Below are positions 7,696 to 15,442 of a DNA stretch of 17,333 nt, piece by piece. The stretch's first letter is position 1. Each line of letters opens with the position of its first letter. The position numbers were made by a program, and so were the translations under genes. Location: the NCBI GenBank assembly GCA_024275615.1, contig JAJRYU010000566.1:1-17333 (forward strand). The letters run 5' to 3'. Source of the DNA: Planctomycetota bacterium (lineage in GTDB: Bacteria; Planctomycetota; GCA-002687715; DRQF01). A model generated the notes under the pieces. That model was not told where the DNA came from and made no database searches. It saw only the letters and a list, made by a program, of their open reading frames with translations.

Positions 7696-8130
7696 ATGCC
7701 GATGAGCAGTTCGCTGTTTGATCGAGTTGGTGGTAAGGCGACTCTGAGTCTTGTCCACAAGATTTTCTATGACAAGGTCTATGTCCACCCATGGCTTCAA
7801 CAGTATTTCACCGACAAGCCTCAAGAAATTCTTGAGAGCCAGCAGACGGATTTCATGGCTCAGCTCTTTGGGGGCCCCAAGGCTTATGCTGGCAAGGTGC
7901 CGAAGGTTGCCCACCAACACATGGTCATAACTCAAGAACTTTTTGAATTGCGAAGCGAGATCCTAAAAGAGTCACTCACCGAGGCTGGGGTTTCGGAGTC
8001 CAATATCAAGGAGTGGTTAGCAGTAGATGCGACCTTCAGTCACGCCCTTGTCAAGGAAACAGAATCCGAGTGCACCAAGTCCTATGCAACCCAACCCATC
8101 CTCAACTTTCACAAACCTATGTTATGTTGA
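7696..8130 (+). CDS. Group 1 truncated haemoglobin-like protein
   Basis: A 144-residue globin of the truncated (2-over-2) type, which binds haem and O2 or NO. It shows LFDRVGGKATL at the front, FYDKVYVHPWLQQYF with the B-helix Phe-Tyr pair (F24, Y25) typical of distal ligand binding, FGGPKAYAG, then VAHQHMVIT where His73 aligns with the proximal haem ligand. The frame is open further upstream to 7450, but that part overlaps the divergent membrane-protein gene and does not resemble globin. ATG 7696 follows AAGGA (7682-7686) at nine bases, so I start there. The 3' end converges on the MCP gene with a 45-base gap. Roles in NO or oxygen handling are known for the family; the role here is unknown. 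Confidence 0.85.
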   Translation: MPMSSSLFDRVGGKATLSLVHKIFYDKVYVHPWLQQYFTDKPQEILESQQTDFMAQLFGGPKAYAGKVPKVAHQHMVITQELFELRSEILKESLTEAGVSESNIKEWLAVDATFSHALVKETESECTKSYATQPILNFHKPMLC

Positions 8131-8175
8131 AAATTTGATGGCGCATTTGTGGACCTACTTACCACGTCTTCCTGC

Positions 8176-9402
8176 TCAATCCGCCCTAATCGACTCCATA
8201 AAGTCATTCAGCTCGCTTTGAAGTTGGTGCGCCATACGACTGAGATCGGATGCACCTTCCAGCATCTCAGCCGACGCATCGCGGCTTTGTTTCGCGCCAT
8301 CCGCTTCGTCTTCAACTCCGACTTTGACATCCCTTGTTCGAGATTCTGAACTGCGCATCGTGTCAACAATGTTGGAAGTGAGTTCGCTTTGAGTGGTCAC
8401 TTCGGTGGCTACAGCTTCAGAATGCTCACGCAACAGAGTGATTGTCTTGGCTACTTTGTTTACTGATTCGACTGCGTCATTGGTTTCTCTGACGACGCTC
8501 GTAATAATTCGGCCAATATCGTTCGTTGCTTCACTGGTGCGATCAGCCAGGTTCTTGACTTCACTGGCAACAACCGCGAATCCACGGCCAGCATCGCCAG
8601 CTCGAGCGGCTTCAATACTCGCATTCAGGGCTAACAAATTGGTCTGTCGCGCGATCGTACCAACGAGCTTGACGACCTCCTCAATCTCTTTTGATGAAGA
8701 CTCAAGCCTGTTGATGGTCAAGGCCGCTTTTTCAACATTCTTAGCGGCAGAAGCGGCAGCCTCAAGAGAGTCATCGACTTTTGCGCCAATGCTTGTTCCC
8801 GAAGCGCTCAGTTCGTCGGTCGAGGAGACGACGTTCTTGATGCCATCCTCCAATTCGGTCGCGCTTTCTGCCAACGTGTTCATTCTTGACCCAGTTTGAT
8901 CGGCATTCTCGTTGAGAGACGTTGCGGTTGATTCCATCTGAGTCGCGGAAGCGACTACGGAATTCACCACACTTTCGACGGTTTCTTCAAAGTTGTCAGC
9001 AAGTCGATGACGTGATTCCTTGGCCTCAACCAACGAATCTGTTTTCTTTTTCATTTCTGCAGTCGCGGCATTTATGACTTCAGCCGCGTGGGCGTAGGTA
9101 CCGTGAAATCCTCGCACCAAGACCTTGCGATAGAACTTCCCTTGGCTGGCGTGTTGCAGTGATGCTTTGGCTTCGCGGACGAAAGCATCAGTCAAGTCGA
9201 GCATCTGGTTGATGGCGTTTTGGACACGCGCAAGCACATCTTCGCCCTCCACGTGGAGGAGGCGAGCTTCCAAGTCACCACGGGCCGCACGCAGGCAAAC
9301 GTCTTCAATGTCGCCCAAGATCTGCTCTGCTCGTTCATCCAAGCGTGGGGCAGTTGAGGGTTGGATTTCGTTCTGAGGGCTTGCTGTTTCAAGAATGGTC
9401 AT
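8176..9402 (-). CDS. Soluble methyl-accepting chemotaxis protein (signalling partner of the PAS protein)
   Basis: A 408-residue MCP without any membrane helix. Residues about 30-117 form two HAMP-like helical stretches (RAARGDLEARLLHVEG; HASQGKFYRKVLVRGFHG). The rest is a long coiled-coil signalling domain with the highly conserved hairpin tip (ARQTNLLALNASIEAARAGD, 251-270, and GRGFAVVASEV), which binds CheA and CheW. The tail ends in SIRAD with no CheR-docking pentapeptide. It has no sensory domain of its own. It is the last gene of the operon, 13 bases after the PAS gene and without a clear ribosome-binding site, so coupled translation is likely. Together the two look like a split Aer. Confidence 0.9.
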   Translation of the reverse strand: MTILETASPQNEIQPSTAPRLDERAEQILGDIEDVCLRAARGDLEARLLHVEGEDVLARVQNAINQMLDLTDAFVREAKASLQHASQGKFYRKVLVRGFHGTYAHAAEVINAATAEMKKKTDSLVEAKESRHRLADNFEETVESVVNSVVASATQMESTATSLNENADQTGSRMNTLAESATELEDGIKNVVSSTDELSASGTSIGAKVDDSLEAAASAAKNVEKAALTINRLESSSKEIEEVVKLVGTIARQTNLLALNASIEAARAGDAGRGFAVVASEVKNLADRTSEATNDIGRIITSVVRETNDAVESVNKVAKTITLLREHSEAVATEVTTQSELTSNIVDTMRSSESRTRDVKVGVEDEADGAKQSRDASAEMLEGASDLSRMAHQLQSELNDFMESIRAD

Positions 9403-9415
9403 TGCTTTTTACAAT

Positions 9416-9937
9416 CTATGTCAGGCTGAATACAAATTCAGGGTAGCTAATGTTGAGGCTCCCCAGTTTTTCAAGCAAAGCGGAGGTCGCAAGGGCCATG
9501 CTCCCTTGTTTGTCCGAGACGGACGCTTCGACCGCTCGGAGTTCGGCGTAGATCCCGGTGACAGCGTCAACAGCTTCACGACTAGGTACTCGTCGGCTTG
9601 AATGGTAGCCGGTGATTTTACCTGTCACGCCGAAAGTCGGTGTGACATGGGCGAGAACCCAGTAGTGATCACCGCACTTCGCCTTGTTAATAACGAAGGC
9701 GAAAATCTCTTCACCCGATTCGAGAGTGTCCCAAAGGAGCTTGAAGACGCAGCGGGGCATGTCAGGGTGTCTGATGATATTGTGGGGTCGCCCTAACACC
9801 TCTTCTTCATCATAGCCGGCAACGCGTAGAAACACTTGGTTAGCGTAAGTAATGACGCCACGTGTGTCTGTCTTGCTGACGATGATTTCGTTTTCGTCAA
9901 AGAAGCGTTCGACGCCAGTCAAGCTGACATTTGCCAT
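9416..9937 (-). CDS. Aer-type PAS redox/oxygen sensor protein (CetB-like)
   Basis: A 173-residue cytoplasmic protein with one PAS domain (about 15-115) very close to the FAD-binding PAS of E. coli Aer. It shows TDTRGVITYAN, AGYDEEEVLGRPHNIIRHPD, GDHYWV and a KITGY strand. The counterparts of Aer residues needed for FAD binding or signalling are kept with a constant offset of one: Asn33, Arg56 and His57, followed by Pro58-Asp59. Aer carries HAMP and signalling domains on the same chain; here they are absent and the next gene supplies them, as with CetB and CetA in Campylobacter. A helical tail of about 55 residues follows PAS. GGAGAAAG ahead of ATG supports the start. Confidence 0.88.
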   Translation of the reverse strand: MANVSLTGVERFFDENEIIVSKTDTRGVITYANQVFLRVAGYDEEEVLGRPHNIIRHPDMPRCVFKLLWDTLESGEEIFAFVINKAKCGDHYWVLAHVTPTFGVTGKITGYHSSRRVPSREAVDAVTGIYAELRAVEASVSDKQGSMALATSALLEKLGSLNISYPEFVFSLT

Positions 9938-9972
9938 TTTTCTTTCTCCAAACTCAAACTCGCGCGTGAAGA

Positions 9973-10320
9973 CTACTCGTAGGAGTTCATCCCGAATTTC
10001 GTCATCAATTCTTGGACCAGTTTGTCACGGCAAGCGTCCTGTTTGATGATTTCGCAACCCACTTCGAAGTACTCTGGTCTTAGGGCGGGCTTGCATCTGG
10101 CTACACGAAGCTCTAGGCTCAGGCAGTCGAGATCGATGGATTCCTTGTCAACCACGACCTCCGCCACGATATGAGTGTCAACGGCTTGTGGGGCGCTCAT
10201 GATGATCCTAGCCCCTGATTCATTGAGATCGACCATGACCGCTTCTTCACAGCCATTGATCTTCAGGTCCACGTAAAATGCGAGGTTTTCTCGAATTGAA
10301 ACACGATGCTCAGTTGACAC
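9973..10320 (-). CDS. Stand-alone PilZ domain protein (probable c-di-GMP receptor)
   Basis: A 115-residue protein consisting of a single PilZ domain. The RxxxR motif is R6-V-S-I-R10. About 20 residues later comes DLNESG (31-36), which fits the second c-di-GMP motif (D/N-x-S-x-x-G) except for Asn in place of Ser. Both arginines and the Asp and Gly are kept, so ligand binding is plausible. The start is GTG (10318-10320), backed by a strong AGGAGAG. It lies 19 bases after cheA and 35 before the PAS gene on the same strand, so it is part of the chemotaxis operon and may pass c-di-GMP status to it. A non-binding PilZ is the alternative. Confidence 0.82.
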   Translation of the reverse strand: MSTEHRVSIRENLAFYVDLKINGCEEAVMVDLNESGARIIMSAPQAVDTHIVAEVVVDKESIDLDCLSLELRVARCKPALRPEYFEVGCEIIKQDACRDKLVQELMTKFGMNSYE

Positions 10321-10324
10321 AATT

Positions 10325-10331
10325 CTCTCCT
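10325..10331 (-). promoter_or_regulatory. Ribosome-binding site of the PilZ gene (AGGAGAG)
   Basis: AGGAGAG on the minus strand lies four bases ahead of the GTG start. It decides the start codon, since no ATG is available at the front of the PilZ domain. Confidence 0.7.
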
Positions 10332-10339
10332 AGTTAAAT

Positions 10340-12673
10340 CTACAGTGATGTCGTTACGGTACAGGCCTCGGCCAATCGGACTAAGCCGATGATGTCAAGA
10401 ATCAGACCGACGCGACCATCAGCCATGATGGCCCCTCCTGATAGTCCACGGGTTCCACCCATGGCCTGGCCGAGACCCTTAATTACAATTTGCTGCTGTC
10501 CAATGAGCTCATCAACGATGAACGCGTATTGCTTCTTGTTGCCTTCGACGATGACCACGGACTGGACGTCGTCCTTGCTGGGGACATCTTGAATCTCGAA
10601 CACGTCGGCAAGGCGATAGAGAGGCACGAGATTGCCACCGACACGGAGAAGATGGCCACTTTCCAATACCGTCGAGACATCGGCCTTGTCGAGTTTCTGC
10701 ATTCGGACGATGGAGAGTGTTGGCACGATGTACTTTTGTCCTCCCACCCGAACAACCATGCCCTCAATGATCGCCAATGTTAGAGGAAGGCGAAGAGTGA
10801 ACACCGAACCTTGACCCAAAACGGAAGATACCTCAACGGTCCCACGCAAGGCCTCGATTCCTCTGAGTACGACATCAAGTCCGACGCCACGTCCAGAAAC
10901 ATCGGTTAGTTTTTCTGCGGTCGAAAATCCGGGCGCGAAAATGAGCCCAAAGACGTCGTTGTCGGACATGGTTTCGCCATCACCTTCGGCGAGAATGCCA
11001 TTCTTGATCGCTTTTGCCAAGATAATGTCGCGGTTCATGCCGCGCCCGTCATCCTCGATCTCGATGACGATGTTTCCGCCTTGATGGAAGGCTCTCAATT
11101 CAACTTGGCCCTTGTCGGACTTACCGGCGGCGCGGCGTTCTTCGACTGATTTTTCCAAACCATGATCGATGGCATTGCGAACCATGTGCACGAGTGGATC
11201 ACCAAGAGAATCGACGACAGATTTGTCCAATTCTGTTTCGTCACCCTTGGTTATGAATTCGACTTGGCGATTGAGTTTCTTAGCAACATCTCGTGCCAGA
11301 CGCGCCATCTTTTGAAATGTCGGTTTGATTGGCATCATCCGCAAGGACATTGCCATTTCTTGGAGTTCCCTCGTTATCTTGTCCATATGGCCGAGTAGTG
11401 CTTCCATCTGCAAAGACTGAATCGACTTGAGTTCTTCGGTTTCGGCGAGGATCGATTCGGCGATGACGAGTTCGCCAACAGAATCCATGAGGAGGTCCAG
11501 TCTGGTGGCATCAACACGAATTGTTTCGCGAACGATTGTCTTTGTCGGTGCCACGGCTGCATCAGGTGTACTGCCTCCTCTTTGCGGGGGCTCGGGAGCG
11601 GGAGGAGATGAGGCCGGAGGTGTCCCTACTTCTTCCTGTTTTTCCACCGCAACCTTGCTGTCGACATCGGGAAGGTCAAATCCTGAGGTGCCCTGTGCGA
11701 CAGAATCGGTCGGAATCTGTTCGACACAGACGGGTCCTACTGGAGTAGAGCTATCCACTTCCTTGACCTCGTGCTTCTCAGTTTTTTCTTTTTCTTCCTC
11801 TGGCGTTGATGAATCAACCTTGCCTTCAGAAATGTTCTGCAATGCGATACTCAGGCGACGTCCGGTATCTTGCATCATGGGATCTGGGAAAACGGGTGTA
11901 CCGTTTTCGAGGGCGTTTTGGAGTCCGCCAATGGCCTTCTTTAGGCATTCGTTGGCATCGAATGTGAGATCAAGAAACTGGCCCTCCAGGTTGATCTTGC
12001 CTTCTCGGGCATTGTCCAAGAGAGTCTCCGCGACGTGAGCAAAATCCTGAATGAAGCCCAGACCGAAGAATCCAGACAGGCCCTTGATGGTGTGAAACGC
12101 TCTAAAAACGGCGTTCAGGCCTTCTGAATCCGCGGTATTGTTTTCCAATAACAGAAGTTGAACGTCGACCTGTTCGATATGCTCAACAGATTCGGAAATG
12201 AAATCGACGGCCATTTCCGCATCGGCAAGGAAAGCGGACAACTCGATAGCTGTGGCCGATTCTTGTTGCGAGTCGCTTGCAACATGTTCTTGCTGATCAT
12301 TTGCATCGGATTCGTCATTCACTTGCGGAGCGCTCTTTTCGGAGTCGGCCCTTGTGGAGAAATTTGGAAAGTCAACATCCTCCGGATTAGCATTTTCGAT
12401 CAGCAATAGTTGCATGGCCGTCATGGCCTGGCGTACGACTTCGGCAGATTGCGCATCGACTTCACAGGACTCATCGGACAAGTACTTGAGAAGGACCTTC
12501 GTTTCCTCGCACAAGTCAACCAGAGCCGCGTCGTCGAAACGATCTCTCATGGCATCGTGGACCAAGGCGAAGTTGGCTGTGATCTCTTGATAGAGGGCAT
12601 GCGAGGTCTCGTCACCCATGACGAGCATGGCAAATAGATCATCCAGTGTCCTTGGCGCTATGTTGTCACCCAT
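10340..12673 (-). CDS. cheA: Chemotaxis histidine kinase CheA
   Basis: A 777-residue kinase that takes signals from MCPs and phosphorylates CheY and CheB. The Hpt (P1) domain is not at the N-terminus but at about 145-285, with phospho-acceptor His194 in AFHTIKGLSGFFG. A long acidic and proline-rich linker (about 285-380) replaces a recognisable P2 domain and contains VDSSTP twice. The dimerisation domain (RVDATRLDLLMDSVGELV, about 386-) is followed by the ATPase with HMVRNAIDHGLE, DDGRGM (541-546) and FSTAEKLTDVSGRGVGLD (583-600). The C-terminal CheW-like domain runs from about 635 to the end. Residues 1-110 are an extra helical region without a phospho-acceptor His motif. A GAGGTGG ahead of the ATG supports the start. 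It is 30 bases after cheB. Confidence 0.95.
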   Translation of the reverse strand: MGDNIAPRTLDDLFAMLVMGDETSHALYQEITANFALVHDAMRDRFDDAALVDLCEETKVLLKYLSDESCEVDAQSAEVVRQAMTAMQLLLIENANPEDVDFPNFSTRADSEKSAPQVNDESDANDQQEHVASDSQQESATAIELSAFLADAEMAVDFISESVEHIEQVDVQLLLLENNTADSEGLNAVFRAFHTIKGLSGFFGLGFIQDFAHVAETLLDNAREGKINLEGQFLDLTFDANECLKKAIGGLQNALENGTPVFPDPMMQDTGRRLSIALQNISEGKVDSSTPEEEKEKTEKHEVKEVDSSTPVGPVCVEQIPTDSVAQGTSGFDLPDVDSKVAVEKQEEVGTPPASSPPAPEPPQRGGSTPDAAVAPTKTIVRETIRVDATRLDLLMDSVGELVIAESILAETEELKSIQSLQMEALLGHMDKITRELQEMAMSLRMMPIKPTFQKMARLARDVAKKLNRQVEFITKGDETELDKSVVDSLGDPLVHMVRNAIDHGLEKSVEERRAAGKSDKGQVELRAFHQGGNIVIEIEDDGRGMNRDIILAKAIKNGILAEGDGETMSDNDVFGLIFAPGFSTAEKLTDVSGRGVGLDVVLRGIEALRGTVEVSSVLGQGSVFTLRLPLTLAIIEGMVVRVGGQKYIVPTLSIVRMQKLDKADVSTVLESGHLLRVGGNLVPLYRLADVFEIQDVPSKDDVQSVVIVEGNKKQYAFIVDELIGQQQIVIKGLGQAMGGTRGLSGGAIMADGRVGLILDIIGLVRLAEACTVTTSL

Positions 12674-12703
12674 TGGTCCACCTCTTCTTTTCTTGCATCG
12701 GGC

Positions 12704-13768
12704 CTAACGACATTTCGCAGGCTCCTCTTCTACGGCCGCCACAAGTGCGTCTGGAATGCTACCGAGAGGCGCGACTTTGTCGATTCCTCCCAGTTCAATC
12801 GCCACCTTGGGCATGCCAAACACAACGCAGCTGGATTCGTCCTGCGCGATATTGAAAGCGCCTGCCTCTTTCATTTTCAGCATCCCCGCAGCGCCGTCGC
12901 TACCCATGCCCGTCATGATGAGGCCAACGGCATTGCGACCGGCCACTCGAGCTACGGAGTCGAAAAGAACGTCGACGCTGGGTCGATGACGGCTCACGCG
13001 AGGCCCCTGACGAACCACAGCGTGGTAGCGAGCGCCAGATCGTTTGAGCGTCAAATGAAAATTTCCTGGAGCGATCAGTACTTTACCCGGGGCAACACTG
13101 TCGCCGTCTTCAGCTTCTTTCACTGCCAATTCACAGAGCGAATTTAGACTGTCGGCGAAACTCTTGGTGAATTTCTCAGGCATATGTTGGACTACCATGA
13201 TTCCAGGGGAGTTGCGGGGCAGATGAGGAAGCACGGCTTTGAGAGCTTCTGTGCCGCCGGTGGATGTGCCGATGGCGATGATCTTGTTTGTTGTCTTAGT
13301 GAGCGCGGTCGTGCCGCCGGATTTGGCCATTTTGCTCGGCGCGATCTTCACCGGGCGAGCACAGGCGGCACCCTTCACTTTGTGAATCAGATCGATAGCC
13401 ATGTCACCGACGGAGTAGGAGCTACCCGGCTTACACATGACATCGATGGCGCCGGCTTCCAAGGCTTCTAAGGCTAGTTCACCTCCTGCCTCCGTGAGAG
13501 AGGAGACAATAATCACCGGCGTCGGCCGATGAGCCATCAATTTGCGCAAAAATGTAATACCGTCCATACGAGGCATTTCGACATCCAATGTGATCACATC
13601 GGGCTGTAGCTCGACAATCTTGTCTCGAGCTATGTAGGGATCGATTGCTGTGCCCACCACTTCGATTTGTGGGTCTCGCCCTAATTTTTCGCTGAAGACT
13701 TTTCGCACGACGGCGGAATCATCGACAATGAGGACTCTGATTTTCTTGTTGCCTAGGAGGTGGCTCAT
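12704..13768 (-). CDS. cheB: Chemotaxis response regulator methylesterase CheB
   Basis: A 354-residue protein that removes methyl groups from (and can deamidate) MCP glutamates. The receiver domain has Asp16/Asp17 and phospho-acceptor Asp62 in LDVEMPRMDG. A linker leads to the esterase, whose catalytic triad reads Ser169 (GTSTGG), His195 (VVQHMPEKF) and Asp291 (MTGMGSDGAAGM), each five residues later than in Salmonella CheB (S164, H190, D286). The ATG lies eight bases after the cheX stop with no good ribosome-binding site, so reinitiation from cheX is likely. It works against CheR, encoded upstream in the same operon. Confidence 0.96.
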   Translation of the reverse strand: MSHLLGNKKIRVLIVDDSAVVRKVFSEKLGRDPQIEVVGTAIDPYIARDKIVELQPDVITLDVEMPRMDGITFLRKLMAHRPTPVIIVSSLTEAGGELALEALEAGAIDVMCKPGSSYSVGDMAIDLIHKVKGAACARPVKIAPSKMAKSGGTTALTKTTNKIIAIGTSTGGTEALKAVLPHLPRNSPGIMVVQHMPEKFTKSFADSLNSLCELAVKEAEDGDSVAPGKVLIAPGNFHLTLKRSGARYHAVVRQGPRVSRHRPSVDVLFDSVARVAGRNAVGLIMTGMGSDGAAGMLKMKEAGAFNIAQDESSCVVFGMPKVAIELGGIDKVAPLGSIPDALVAAVEEEPAKCR

Positions 13769-13776
13769 AGTCGAAT

Positions 13777-14208
13777 CTACTGTTTCAATGAAACTTGAAT
13801 TATGATGGGCATGCCATCGACGAATACACCGACCGGGGCGACATCACCGCCGCACCATTCGCCGGGTTCTGCGACTTTGACCACGGGAATACCAAGGTCG
13901 AATGCGATGCACTCGTCACCCAATGTTGTCAGTATTTGACCAGTAAACACGTTGAGAATTTCACCGAGTGTGTCTTCTGTTGCGCTCTCGTCATCGCCAA
14001 GCAGTTCAGCGATTGTTTCCAGCAACTCCAAGTCCGACCAAATGTCGACAATGCCGCTGGCTGGGCCTGAAAACGTCAAGGATGCATGCAATGCCCCTGG
14101 AATTTCCGAGGGGATTTCGTCTTCGGCCATGACGATTCCGTTCATGAACGTCATTGTTTCCAAGACATCAAGAAGCACCGGGATCGATTCTGCACTTGCA
14201 CTATTCAT
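13777..14208 (-). CDS. cheX: CheX-like CheY-P phosphatase
   Basis: A 143-residue protein of the CheC/CheX/FliY family, which speeds hydrolysis of CheY-P. The single active-site signature ExxN is Glu83-Ile-Leu-Asn86 in LGEILNVFTG. One such motif is normal for CheX, which works as a dimer, whereas CheC usually has two. Length and the conserved start of the fold (ALHASLTFSGPASGIVDI) agree. The ATG overlaps the cheY stop as ATGA (14205-14208), placing the phosphatase directly after its probable substrate. Confidence 0.88.
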   Translation of the reverse strand: MNSASAESIPVLLDVLETMTFMNGIVMAEDEIPSEIPGALHASLTFSGPASGIVDIWSDLELLETIAELLGDDESATEDTLGEILNVFTGQILTTLGDECIAFDLGIPVVKVAEPGEWCGGDVAPVGVFVDGMPIIIQVSLKQ

Positions 14209-14591
14209 TTCAGCGACTCCTTCACAACTTGCCAGACTACATCACGGACGTCTTCCGGTTTGAATGGTTTGCGGATGTACCCTTCGACGCCCTTTGCTTT
14301 CAATTCAGCGATGCGTAGAGAACTTCCTTCCGTGGAGATGACAATGATTGGGATCTCCTTGGTATTATCATCTGCCTTGATCTTGTCGATCATCTCGAAT
14401 CCGGTCATGACGGGCATGTTTAGGTCTGAGAAGATCATGTCTACTCTTGCGTTCACCAATGCCTCAATTCCTTCGACGCCGTTGTCGGCCTCGACGAACT
14501 CCTCCACTGGGATTCGTGCCATCTTGAGGGATCTGGCGATCATCTTTCTGGTGGTTCGTGAGTCATCCACGATCAGAATTCGATAGCTCAT
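14205..14591 (-). CDS. cheY: Response regulator CheY
   Basis: A 128-residue single receiver domain. It has Asp9/Asp10, phospho-acceptor Asp56 (FSDLNMP), Thr87 after VIS and Lys108 (RKPF), all standard for CheY. The frame is open upstream to 14726, but that part overlaps the HDOD gene. The ATG at 14589-14591 follows GGAG and overlaps the HDOD stop as ATGA (14588-14591), so it is the start. Phosphorylated by CheA, it would act on the flagellar switch; no flagellar gene is present to confirm that output. Confidence 0.95.
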   Translation of the reverse strand: MSYRILIVDDSRTTRKMIARSLKMARIPVEEFVEADNGVEGIEALVNARVDMIFSDLNMPVMTGFEMIDKIKADDNTKEIPIIVISTEGSSLRIAELKAKGVEGYIRKPFKPEDVRDVVWQVVKESLK

Positions 14592-15442
14592 CGCTCGCTT
14601 CTCCAGGTGTTCATTTCTATCATTGTCTCTTCCAAGACCTCTTCGATGATTCCCGCGCCGACATTCAAGTGATGGAGTGTATCCATAGAAACTTGAAAGG
14701 CTGTCCCTTCGCGGCCAACCCCCCAACCTCCACAGTTGCTAATGTGATTGGCCAGGTGAATGACCTCTGCCGATTGCTTTGATTCACTTGGTGCATCTTC
14801 TGGATGATGGAGAAAGCGCACGGAGTCGACCAGATTTTTGGGTAGTCGCCAGTGTTCCAGAAGACAAGCCGTTGCTTCCGTTGAATCGATACCGCAGGCC
14901 TCGAGTTCGGCGTCAACGAACGTTTGATTCTTTCCGGGAGTAATGCTGAGCAGATCTTCGCCGAAGGCCGCACTCAAGGCGATGCGACCGAAGTTATGCA
15001 ACAATCCTGCCGCATGCAGTGTGCCGTCGTCGTTGAGGTCAAGATGAGAAACCAAACTTCTTGCCGCGAAGGACGTGGCAACGGCATGCATCCACAAGTC
15101 GTCGCTTGCCATGCCGTAGCCACTCAAGTCGCCTTGGCATGCATTCTCAAGACTCGCTTCCAGAGCAATCTTTGTGAGTTTCTTGAAACCAAGTCTGCCC
15201 AAGGCCCCGTCAATGGAAGAGATTTCGAATCCTCGGGAGTAGAGAGCCGAGTTGGCGATCGATAGTATGCGTACTGAGAGGCCGGGGTCCTTCTCAACAA
15301 TCGTTTTCACGGCGTCAGCATCGAGATCTTCGGCGTCACCTTGGAGCAAACCCAACAATTCAACGACAGCGGTAGAGAGCATTGGAATACGATCGATCGC
15401 AGCCAAGACTAGCTCACGGCCATGTATTTCATCAAGTGTCAT
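14588..15442 (-). CDS. HDOD domain protein embedded in the chemotaxis operon
   Basis: A 284-residue HDOD-domain protein. HDOD is a helical domain related to HD phosphohydrolases but usually without their metal site. Typical blocks are IDRIPMLSTAVVELLGLLQ (17-35), VEKDPGLSVRILSIANSALY (49-68) and the later GLLHNFGRIAL (146-156), where the HD pair is His149-Asn150, arguing against catalysis. The family has been linked to signalling, c-di-GMP and motility control, but its chemical role is unclear. The gene overlaps cheD and cheY by four bases each (ATGA at 15439-15442 and 14588-14591), so it is an integral, coupled member of this operon. Confidence 0.9.
   Translation of the reverse strand: MTLDEIHGRELVLAAIDRIPMLSTAVVELLGLLQGDAEDLDADAVKTIVEKDPGLSVRILSIANSALYSRGFEISSIDGALGRLGFKKLTKIALEASLENACQGDLSGYGMASDDLWMHAVATSFAARSLVSHLDLNDDGTLHAAGLLHNFGRIALSAAFGEDLLSITPGKNQTFVDAELEACGIDSTEATACLLEHWRLPKNLVDSVRFLHHPEDAPSESKQSAEVIHLANHISNCGGWGVGREGTAFQVSMDTLHHLNVGAGIIEEVLEETMIEMNTWRSER

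Noticed and set aside
8131..8175. Possible terminator between globin and MCP genes (GTGG ... CCAC)
   Set aside because: The stem is only four pairs with a nine-base loop and has no T-run on either strand.
11427..12038. 203-codon plus-strand frame opposite cheA
   Set aside because: Shadow of the CheA linker and Hpt region; no independent coding evidence.
14592..14726. Upstream extension of the cheY frame
   Set aside because: It lies within the HDOD coding sequence in another frame; CheY begins at MSYRILIVDD with an ATGA overlap and a GGAG site.
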